From assembly GCA_945956945.1 (NCBI GenBank), contig CAMFJO010000033.1, positions 1 through 7,455 on the forward strand: a DNA stretch of 7,455 nt. Direction: 5' to 3'. The notes under the pieces are model-generated. The model ran no database searches and was not told the origin of the DNA. It saw only the letters and a list, made by a program, of their open reading frames with translations. Numbering within the stretch: the stretch's first letter is position 1; each line of letters starts with the position of its first letter. This document shows, piece by piece, positions 1 to 5,310 of the stretch. Position numbers and translations under genes: made by a program. This DNA comes from an uncultured Legionellales bacterium. Its GTDB lineage: Bacteria; Pseudomonadota; Gammaproteobacteria; UBA1113.

Positions 1-2
1 TC

Positions 3-545
3 ATTCACCAATACAATAGCGATACCTTAGAACTCTACCCAGGCTCACCCTTATTTGCGCTTCACCGTTTGAGAGAGCAGGATAGATTTAATTTTTGCGA
101 GCTGCATCCTGGTGAATTTGATTTTTTAAAAAACCTTAATAGCCAGCACAAGTCCGTTCAATATCTGTTTAAAGATGGCATTGCGCATATGAATGCAGCA
201 TTGCCACCAAAAGAAAAAAGAGGCCTTATTTTTATCGACCCTTCTTATGAGTTAAAGCAGGAGTATCAACTCATCCCAGATAAAATAATGCAGAGTTATA
301 AAAAATTCGCCACAGGTGTTTATTGTTTATGGTATCCCATCATCAATCAGCGAGAAAATCAGGCTTTTATTAAAAATCTAAGAACAAACCATGCCGATAA
401 TCAACTCAATATAGAATTTCTGCTAGATCCACAACCACAAACGGGAATGACAGGGTCAGGTCTTTGGATTGTTAATCCGCCTCATATTTTGCAAGCGCAG
501 ATGGAAGAAGTTTTAGCAACCCTTAGGTTGTACTGTCATTTTTAA
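3..545 (+). CDS. rlmJ: 23S rRNA (adenine-2030-N6)-methyltransferase RlmJ, 5'-truncated by the window edge
   Basis: RlmJ methylates N6 of A2030 in 23S rRNA using S-adenosylmethionine; it is a cytoplasmic Rossmann-fold enzyme. The reading frame is already open at position 3, so the start lies outside the window and about 180 C-terminal residues remain of a family length near 280. Seen in order: YPGSP (partial-protein residues 12-16), then QDR and ELHP.E (about 26-36), then the catalytic motif IV region GLIFIDPSYE (DPSY at bases 237-248), then FATGVYCLWYP and the GMTGSGLWIVNPP block typical of RlmJ. Two oddities are visible. Motif IV reads DPSY instead of the usual DPPY. The C-terminus stops at RLYCHF, roughly 15-20 residues earlier than I recall for the E. 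coli protein. The TTG at position 69 is only an internal Leu codon, because the conserved YPGSP motif lies upstream in the same frame. The assignment is firm; whether activity is intact is not known. Confidence 0.9.
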   Translation: MHQYNSDTLELYPGSPLFALHRLREQDRFNFCELHPGEFDFLKNLNSQHKSVQYLFKDGIAHMNAALPPKEKRGLIFIDPSYELKQEYQLIPDKIMQSYKKFATGVYCLWYPIINQRENQAFIKNLRTNHADNQLNIEFLLDPQPQTGMTGSGLWIVNPPHILQAQMEEVLATLRLYCHF

Positions 546-639
546 CAAGCATAAATAGGATTTATTAATGAAGAAATAGTGGTTTTCTATTATGTTAACA
601 GACTCCCATTACGGATGTTTCTTTTATTGCTTCATCTCT

Positions 640-1233
640 TCATTCTTTAAAATAGGTATGATTTGAAATGCAATTAATGTATTCTTTATGATTAGAGCGA
701 TCCAAACCATAACTTATAATACGACTAACAATAGGCGCAAAAAAAGCATCAATTGCACCAAAATCACCGAGTAAATATTTATTGCTGCCAGAAAATTGTT
801 TACAATAATCCCATATTTGATAAATTCTCTTGAGGTCATTCGACGCATTTTGTGATATATTTTTTGTTTTTACCATTTTAATATTCATTTTGCATTCTGA
901 TCGTAAATCCATAAAGCCAGAATGCATTTCAGCGATACACGATCTGGCAATGCTTCTTAGAGCGGTGTTTGTGGGGTAGATGTTGCTATCTGGAAATTTT
1001 TCATATAAGTATTCTGTAATTGCAACAGTATCCCAAATCATTAAATCTCCATCATGTAAGCAAGGCACCTTTCCTGATGGTGAATGCTTTAGTATTTCTT
1101 TATAATAAGAATCTGTGAACAGTTCAATTTTTACTTCTTTAAAATCGGCTTTTGCTAATTTTAGTAATAACCATCCTCGCATGCTCCATGACGAATAATT
1201 TTTATTGCCGATATATAAAGTTAAATTATTCAT
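640..1233 (-). CDS. glutathione S-transferase family protein, probably C-terminally truncated by a TGA at a conserved Trp
   Basis: This is a cytosolic GST-fold protein (thioredoxin-like N-domain, helical C-domain) of the family opening with LYIGNKNYSSWSMRGW. The likely glutathione-activating serine is in NYSSWS (residues 13-17), the cis-proline is in KVPCL (56-59), and WDTVAITEYL (67-76) replaces the usual E-S pair of the glutathione gamma-glutamyl site with D-T. LLGDFGAIDAFFAPI (154-168) is the C-domain N-cap and core helix. The ATG at 1231-1233 has a clear GGAG Shine-Dalgarno 7-8 bases upstream. The frame ends with FKE then TGA (640-642). Read past this TGA, the frame gives RDEAIKETSVMGVC before a TAA at 595-597, which matches the usual family ending E-W-x-x-x-A. 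A TGG-to-TGA change would therefore have removed about 15 residues. It lies 48 bp downstream of the SulP gene on the same strand, with no terminator visible between them, so cotranscription is likely. Substrate unknown. Confidence 0.85.
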   Translation of the reverse strand: MNNLTLYIGNKNYSSWSMRGWLLLKLAKADFKEVKIELFTDSYYKEILKHSPSGKVPCLHDGDLMIWDTVAITEYLYEKFPDSNIYPTNTALRSIARSCIAEMHSGFMDLRSECKMNIKMVKTKNISQNASNDLKRIYQIWDYCKQFSGSNKYLLGDFGAIDAFFAPIVSRIISYGLDRSNHKEYINCISNHTYFKE

Positions 1234-1281
1234 ATTTGTTCTCCAAATTGGACCAGTGCCTTAACAATTCCCTATAATATC

Positions 1282-2931
1282 TTAGCCTTGTCCACCTTGT
1301 TCTGCCATTATTTTCTGATAGCACAGATAAAAATTATCTGCTAAGCTATCGTTTGCTAGCCATTGCAGCAATCCTATGCGGATTAATTTTTTGCTAACGC
1401 GTGCGTTAGCTTCACAAATATAAATCTTAACGCCTTTTTTATGAAAACTTTGCACAATTTCACGCAAAGTCTCTAATCCCGTAATATCCATGAAAGGAAC
1501 TTCTTTTAAGCGAAAGATAATGGTTTTTGGCATCATATTTACGCTTAAAAAGACATGTTCTATTTTTTCGGCAACGCCAAAAAATAATGGTCCTTGTATG
1601 GAATAAATGAATAGATCTTTTGGAAGTTGACCTAGGTTAGGGAAATGCTCTGATAAATCTTCAGATGAATGCCGTACAACATCGCTGGTTTGATACATGC
1701 GACTAACAAAAAACAATAAAGCTAAGATAACACCTATATTAACCGCCAACACTAAATTTGTAAAAATAGTTAATAAAAATGTTGTGAGCATAACAATGAT
1801 ATCATAGTGTGGAGCATATTTTAATGTATACATAAAATGCGGGATGTCGCTCATATTATAGGACACTACGAATAAAATAGCGGCTAAAGAACAAAGAGGT
1901 ACATGCACTGCTAAGGGCGCTAGTAAAATAAGTACTAATAATAAAAAAACAGAATGGGTGATGGCTGAAATAGCACAATTACCCCCATTACGTACATTCG
2001 TTGCCGTTCGGGCAATAGCGCCCGTTGCGGCAAATCCACCCAATAAAGGTGATAGAATATTGGCAATGCCTTGGCCTATCAATTCTTGATTAGAATTATG
2101 GTGCGTGTTGGCCATAGCATCGGTCGCCGTGGCGGATAACAATGACTCTATGGCGCCGAGCAGCGCAATGGTAAAGGCAGGACCAAACAATTCAAAAATG
2201 GTAGAAAAGTGTAGGGTAGGCAAATGAAAAGAGGGTAGCTGCTGAGGAATACCGCCAAAAGCACTTCCTAATGTAGCGACAGATGGAAAGTTAAAAATAG
2301 CTTGTAATAAAGTGGCTACCACTAAAGCGACTAATGGGCCAGGGATCCGTTTAAAAAGCTTAGGTGTTATAATAACCAGCGCTAAACTCAATAAGGACAG
2401 CATGGTCGTGATTAGGTCTAAATGAGGCAAAGCATGCGCTAGAGCTAATAATTTCTTATAGAGCGGCGTGTTGATGGCTAAGGATAAGTCTAAACCGAAG
2501 AAATCTTTCCATTCTCCTAAAAAAATGATAACACCAATTCCACTGGTAAAACCAACAATAACAGGATCAGGGATAAATTTAATGACATCGCCCAGTTTTA
2601 AAAAACCCATGCCAATTAAAATAATACCTGCCATTAAAGAAGCTAATTGCAAACCAGCAATACCATAATGGGCCGTAATACTGGCTAATATGACAATAAA
2701 TGCGCCTGTAGGTCCAGCAATTTGTACACGGCTGCCTCCAAATAAACCCACCGCTAAACCGGCAATAATAGAAGTATATAGCCCTTGTTCAGGCTTAGCG
2801 CCAGAAGCAATCGCAAAAGCCATAGCCAAAGGTAAAGCCACGACGCCTACAATGAGGCCAGCAATAAGATTTTGACCCCAATTATAACGGTTCAATAGTT
2901 TATTTTTATAAGCCTCAATAATGGCTAACAT
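1282..2931 (-). CDS. SulP family inorganic anion transporter with C-terminal STAS domain
   Basis: This is an inner-membrane SLC26/SulP carrier of 549 residues, the normal family length. The transmembrane part (about 20-410) carries the family landmarks: PLAMAFAIASG (34-44), GLYTSIIAGL (50-59), FGGSRVQIAGPTGAF (64-78), the helix with GAIESLLSA (259-267), and the GQGIANILSPLLGGF and GAIARTATN region (286-312). A cytosolic STAS domain follows (about 437-540), with the core strand FRLKEVPFMDITGLETL around D482. The ATG at 2929-2931 has an AGGAG Shine-Dalgarno 7 bases upstream, and the stop is TAA. SulP proteins move sulfate, bicarbonate, chloride or dicarboxylates; no feature here decides the substrate, so I give no symbol. 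A TTGACT/TTTAGT promoter about 90 bp upstream would drive it together with the GST gene downstream. No damage is visible: all the core motifs are in frame. Confidence 0.93.
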   Translation of the reverse strand: MLAIIEAYKNKLLNRYNWGQNLIAGLIVGVVALPLAMAFAIASGAKPEQGLYTSIIAGLAVGLFGGSRVQIAGPTGAFIVILASITAHYGIAGLQLASLMAGIILIGMGFLKLGDVIKFIPDPVIVGFTSGIGVIIFLGEWKDFFGLDLSLAINTPLYKKLLALAHALPHLDLITTMLSLLSLALVIITPKLFKRIPGPLVALVVATLLQAIFNFPSVATLGSAFGGIPQQLPSFHLPTLHFSTIFELFGPAFTIALLGAIESLLSATATDAMANTHHNSNQELIGQGIANILSPLLGGFAATGAIARTATNVRNGGNCAISAITHSVFLLLVLILLAPLAVHVPLCSLAAILFVVSYNMSDIPHFMYTLKYAPHYDIIVMLTTFLLTIFTNLVLAVNIGVILALLFFVSRMYQTSDVVRHSSEDLSEHFPNLGQLPKDLFIYSIQGPLFFGVAEKIEHVFLSVNMMPKTIIFRLKEVPFMDITGLETLREIVQSFHKKGVKIYICEANARVSKKLIRIGLLQWLANDSLADNFYLCYQKIMAEQGGQG

Positions 2932-3022
2932 ACGGGGCTCCTATAAATTCTGGTTGGACCTCTTTTTCGGTAATTTACTTACCTTTGAAGTTAAAATTTC
3001 TTGTTTCAACTTCTCCAAACTG

Positions 3023-3051
3023 ACTAAACCATCTTAATAAGGCTAAGTCAA
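3023..3051 (-). promoter_or_regulatory. candidate sigma70 promoter for the SulP-GST pair
   Basis: On the minus strand the -35 TTGACT (complement of 3046-3051, 5 of 6 consensus) and the -10 TTTAGT (complement of 3023-3028, 4 of 6) are separated by exactly 17 bases. Transcription would start near 3016 and give an untranslated leader of about 85 bases before the SulP ATG. This is a motif match only, but position and spacing fit well and no other good match was seen closer to the gene. Confidence 0.42.
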
Positions 3052-3261
3052 GGGCTAATTCCTCAGATGCGAAAGCAGTAACTTTTTTACGATTAAAAAA
3101 TGGACATTTTAAAAATTTGCATAATCCTGTAGCTTGCCATCGATCCTTAGTCTCAGTATGTTATCATTATGAGTATAACCATGACAAAATGGCGGTAGAA
3201 AAGCTTAACTTCCAAAGTCGTTGGCAAGTAGACTAGACAAGCTCGCTATTGCATACAGCAG

Positions 3262-3295
3262 TTTTGAAGCAATGCACTTGCGTTATGCTTCAAAA
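3262..3295. repeat. perfect 10-bp inverted repeat
   Basis: TTTTGAAGCA (3262-3271) is matched exactly by TGCTTCAAAA (3286-3295), with a 14-base spacer. The T-run precedes the stem on either strand instead of following it, so this is not an intrinsic terminator. It lies about 40 bp upstream of the -35 of the downstream plus-strand gene, so a regulator binding site is possible, but nothing identifies the protein. Confidence 0.5.
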
Positions 3296-3336
3296 GAGTT
3301 TATGATTTTGCCTTAACCAAGCATTAATATGGCTGT

Positions 3337-3366
3337 TTAACACTAAGAATATTTATTCGCTATAAA
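3337..3366 (+). promoter_or_regulatory. candidate sigma70 promoter for the leader peptide and membrane protein
   Basis: TTAACA (3337-3342, 5 of 6 consensus for -35) and TATAAA (3361-3366, 5 of 6 for -10) are separated by 18 bases. The start point would be near 3373, leaving a leader of about 18 bases that contains the strong Shine-Dalgarno GAGGAG at 3379-3384 ahead of the ATG at 3391. Confidence 0.5.
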
Positions 3367-3390
3367 ATCTCATCATCAGAGGAGAAAATA

Positions 3391-3441
3391 ATGAGCGCTA
3401 TACCCTATGAACCTTGTGGTGCAACATGTTCGCACGACTGA
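3391..3441 (+). CDS. 16-residue leader peptide or upstream small ORF overlapping the membrane-protein start
   Basis: The frame reads MSAIPYEPCGATCSHD and stops at TGA (3439-3441). It has the best initiation signal in this area: AGAGGAG followed by six bases and ATG, just downstream of a promoter match. It overlaps the first 16 bases of the membrane-protein frame (ATG 3426), which has only a weak Shine-Dalgarno of its own, so ribosomes finishing the peptide could re-initiate there. Two cysteines and two prolines in 16 residues are unusual. I do not recognise the peptide. Alternatives are a frameshifted former N-terminus of the next protein, or a chance frame that happens to use the real ribosome site. 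Confidence 0.45.
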   Translation: MSAIPYEPCGATCSHD

Positions 3442-3836
3442 TAACTACCATTGCTTTATTATGGGCAGGGATGATCATTGGAATTTCTTTTTTAGAAAGT
3501 TGGGTAAAATTCCGTGCTCCTAGCTTGACGAGAGAAATTGGTTTGGATGTTGGCCGAACTGTGTTTAAATTTTTTCATCATGTACAAAATGTATTGCTTC
3601 TGCTTATTATTGTATTGAGTGTATTTGCCCAATTTCCGCTAATCGACTGGCTCTTATTGCTCGGGTTAACTATAATTCTTTCGATGCAATTATTTTGGCT
3701 ATTTCCCCAATTAAATCGCAGAGCGGATGCCATTATTGCAGGTATTAATCCTTCTCCCTCACCTATTCATACATTTTATGGCGTTACAGAAATTTTGAAA
3801 TGGTGTATTTTGTTGACCTTGGCATTCATAAATTAA
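3426..3836 (+). CDS. four-helix integral membrane protein of unknown function
   Basis: From the ATG at 3426 the protein has 136 residues and about four membrane segments: residues 3-23 (LITTIALLWAGMIIGISF region), 55-71, 73-93 and 115-135. The first two segments are joined by a soluble stretch with ESWVKFRAPSLTREIGLDVGRTVFKFFHHVQ. The charged and Gly/Arg residues in that stretch look conserved-protein-like, and I have the impression of similar short hypothetical membrane proteins in proteobacteria, but I cannot name the family. A TTG at 3414 would add four residues (MWCN). I prefer ATG 3426 because the mature-looking sequence begins MFARLITT. Translation is probably coupled to the overlapping small ORF at 3391-3441. 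The gene ends with TAA and is followed by a stem-loop element. Membrane location is clear; function is not. Confidence 0.75.
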   Translation: MFARLITTIALLWAGMIIGISFLESWVKFRAPSLTREIGLDVGRTVFKFFHHVQNVLLLLIIVLSVFAQFPLIDWLLLLGLTIILSMQLFWLFPQLNRRADAIIAGINPSPSPIHTFYGVTEILKWCILLTLAFIN

Positions 3837-3861
3837 ACCAGAAACTTTTTTAAAGGCAGTA

Positions 3862-3915
3862 GGGCTAAACCTCAGTCTGAGATTAGGCAGTAATGCCTAA
3901 CTTGAGGTTCAGCGC
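3862..3915. repeat. nested stem-loop element between convergent genes
   Basis: The outer arms GGGCTAAACCTCA (3862-3874) and TGAGGTTCAGCGC (3903-3915) pair at 11 of 13 positions, including seven perfect pairs (AACCTCA/TGAGGTT). An inner perfect hairpin TTAGGCA-GTAA-TGCCTAA lies at 3883-3900, and the left bulge contains the short palindrome CTCAGTCTGAG (3870-3880). There is no T-run after it on the plus strand, so it is a poor intrinsic terminator. Size, design and location between two convergent frames recall REP-like intergenic repeats; a structured RNA or a factor-dependent 3' end is also possible. Confidence 0.6.
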
Positions 3916-3944
3916 TACGCTTGTTCTAAACGACAAGATCGAGT

Positions 3945-4139
3945 TTAACCTTTCATTCCCAAACCAAGTTCACGTCGATATGCTGGTTCGACATCTGGTT
4001 TGGTATTGAGTTCTGGGGCCAGCTTTGATTCAAAAAATTTAACAGGTTCCGTAACCGATTTAAAGTAACCAAAAAGCATGCCGGCTTTAAAATGGTAGTG
4101 AAGAGAATTATTTTTTGAGATTAACGGGTTATTTTTCAT
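3945..4139 (-). CDS. doubtful 64-residue hypothetical protein
   Basis: An ATG at 4137-4139 opens a frame of 64 codons ending in TAA. The product is basic and soluble in its C-terminal half (KSVTEPVKFFESKLAPEL, then YRRELGLGMKG), with no signal peptide or membrane helix. The upstream sequence has no convincing Shine-Dalgarno (only GAAGTG). An internal Met at residue 21 (MLFGYFKSVTEP) could be an alternative start. I do not recognise it. The C-terminal wording looks more protein-like than random, but the neighbourhood is full of non-coding elements, so it could equally be part of an intergenic repeat. Confidence 0.35.
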   Translation of the reverse strand: MKNNPLISKNNSLHYHFKAGMLFGYFKSVTEPVKFFESKLAPELNTKPDVEPAYRRELGLGMKG

Positions 4140-4235
4140 ACAATCACTTCATTTAATGTTATTAGAATTCCCAGGCAACTCATATAGAAATTAAATTGCG
4201 CTTTTTATTTTCAAGGTTATTGTACCAGTTTAAAA

Positions 4236-4407
4236 TTAAGGTAATATTAAAGCCGCTTCTTCACCAGACTGTTTGTAGCCCATAGAATGCTGCTTGCTGG
4301 GATTTAAGCCCAAACCCCGGTTGTTTGCGGTATTGTATAAGGCCTTTAGCATTGCGCAAAAGCTGAGCTAAGCGCTGCCGCAGATTCGGCCTGAGATGAG
4401 GGCACAA
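4236..4407 (-). other. comparatively GC-rich intergenic patch open in two minus frames, possible repeat element or gene remnant
   Basis: Between the small frame at 3945-4139 and the exported-protein gene, a patch of roughly even base composition stands out from AT-rich flanks. Two overlapping minus frames are open. One starts at ATG 4350-4352 and runs 38 residues to TAA at 4236-4238 (begins MLKALYNTANNRGLGLN, ends GEEAALILP). The other can start at TTG 4405-4407 and runs to TGA at 4261-4263 (includes LRQRLAQLLRNAKGL and SQQAAFYGLQTVW). Neither has a good ribosome site. Being open in two frames with sharp compositional edges suggests a dispersed repeat or a decayed, frameshifted gene more than two real genes. 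The sequence on either side (4140-4235 and 4408-4449) shows nothing else. Confidence 0.35.
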
Positions 4408-4449
4408 TGAATTGATTAAATTTTATCCATATTGAATTAGTTTTTATGA

Positions 4450-5139
4450 TTACCAGAAGCCAATAATACTTCCTTTCGGTACTTTCCGAAGAGCCTGATC
4501 GCAATAGGTATTGGGGCAGTTATTACTTGCATTCAAAGAGGCTAGCCATTCAAAACTTTCATTGAGTGATCGACCACATTCTGTTTGTCTTCTATCATCT
4601 GGAAAACCCAACTCTACTGGCTGAAGACAATAGCAAGGGGCTGATGAATCAAAAACAACGGATGCTTGAGTGCCACAGAGTTGTTTTTTCCCCACTGAAA
4701 CTAAATATCTGTCGATGGCCACTGCCATAAGACTTTTAGCATTGGGTTCACCTAGCTCCACAGCCTCCTTAGCCCAAATAAAAGCTTGCATGTAATGATC
4801 AGGAACGTCACCATGCTGGTAAATAAGGGCTGCAGATAAGTAATCTCCTGGGGTCTTGAAGCAACCTTCAGCAAATATTTCTCCCACGCGTTTTCTTCTT
4901 AATAAATCGTTTTTAGCAATATGGATGAGATCCTCAGGGTTTGCTTGGCCCATTTCTTCGCGTTCTCTTTGATCCGATTCAAAAAGCTTTTTCAATTCAT
5001 CGGAGCGCTCGCTTTGAATTGTTGGGTTATTGAGACAAGTTTGGTAAACACCTTTTTCGGAAAAGGCTTGACCACAGATGCCGAAAGAAAGTATGCATAA
5101 GCACAAAAAGATAATCTTCATAGTGCTAAAGCTTAGCAT
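4450..5139 (-). CDS. exported cysteine-rich protein with DUF6624-like domain
   Basis: The product has 229 residues from ATG 5137-5139. A signal peptide is plain from Met7 (MKIIFLCLCILSFGICGQAFS), so ATG 5119-5121 is an equally good start; neither has a good Shine-Dalgarno. The mature part resembles DUF6624 as I know it: a DQ.ER segment (SDQREREE, about 55-62), then AALIYQHGDVPDHYMQAF (about 103-120), AKEAVELGEPNAKSLMA, and DRYLVSVGKKQLCGTQ (about 143-158). The function of that family is unknown. After the signal peptide there are eight cysteines, several in close pairs (CYC, CPNTYC), which fits disulfide bonding in the periplasm or outside the cell. The C-terminal 70 residues lie beyond the DUF6624-like part and are unfamiliar. 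The gene is divergent from the J-domain gene with 171 bp between starts. It is not an obvious lipoprotein: no proper lipobox precedes the Cys near residue 22. Confidence 0.75.
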   Translation of the reverse strand: MLSFSTMKIIFLCLCILSFGICGQAFSEKGVYQTCLNNPTIQSERSDELKKLFESDQREREEMGQANPEDLIHIAKNDLLRRKRVGEIFAEGCFKTPGDYLSAALIYQHGDVPDHYMQAFIWAKEAVELGEPNAKSLMAVAIDRYLVSVGKKQLCGTQASVVFDSSAPCYCLQPVELGFPDDRRQTECGRSLNESFEWLASLNASNNCPNTYCDQALRKVPKGSIIGFW

Positions 5140-5279
5140 ATCTACTTAAAAAGGTATGGTTCCATGGGTCTTATCATCATCTAACCGTTCTATAAAGCTT
5201 AGATTAAGAGATTGGTAGCCCGTAAAAATGTTAGCTTTTGTGCTGATTTTAAGCTACACTGAGGAGATAAATTTTTAAC

Positions 5280-5285
5280 TATAAT
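5280..5285 (+). promoter_or_regulatory. possible -10 element for the J-domain gene
   Basis: A perfect TATAAT lies 25 bases before the ATG at 5311. The hexamers 16-19 bases upstream (for example CACTGA) match the -35 consensus poorly, so the promoter would need an activator or be weak. In an AT-rich gap the motif could also occur by chance. The rest of the 171-bp divergent gap shows only a 6-bp inverted repeat (TAGCTT/AAGCTA, 5232-5256). Confidence 0.28.
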
Positions 5286-5310
5286 TAATAAAACAATTAA
5301 GAGGGTATAA

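Larger units (their letters stand above)
2932..3336. other. long intergenic region between divergent SulP and membrane-protein genes
   Basis: About 400 bases hold no convincing gene. The contents I can support are the SulP Shine-Dalgarno and promoter (up to 3051, minus), a perfect inverted repeat at 3262-3295, and a minus-strand frame without stops at 2975-3160. That frame would read through sequences such as KCPFFNRKK and EELALDLALLRWFSQFGEVE, but it has no ATG, GTG or TTG and overlaps the SulP promoter. It may be a gene remnant or chance. The stretch 3164-3260 shows nothing I can name. Confidence 0.5.

Noticed and set aside
510..558. Frameshift at the rlmJ C-terminus; a +1 reading gives GCTVIFNKHK and TAG at 556-558
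   Set aside because: The alternative tail matches no ending I can recall with confidence, and short RlmJ C-termini may be natural, so there is too little to call it.
640..642. TGA read as Trp genome-wide (altered genetic code)
   Set aside because: Trp is encoded by TGG in SulP and the J-domain protein, and this is the only TGA at a Trp-like position; a single nonsense change is simpler.
1242..1252. Palindrome TCCAAATTGGA next to the GST ribosome site
   Set aside because: As an RNA hairpin it has only four pairs with a three-base loop, too weak to argue for regulation.
2468..2875. Two plus-strand open frames (2468-2668 and 2690-2875), rich in Pro, Lys and Ile
   Set aside because: Antisense to the well-supported SulP gene; their composition is what complementing its membrane helices gives.
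3984..3995. GGTTCGA, like a tRNA T-loop
   Set aside because: No acceptor, D or anticodon arms can be built around it.
5275..5301. Three TTAA half-sites resembling a PmrA-type box near the J-domain gene
   Set aside because: Spacing is irregular (10 and 12 bases), one site lies downstream of the -10, and TTAA is frequent in AT-rich DNA.
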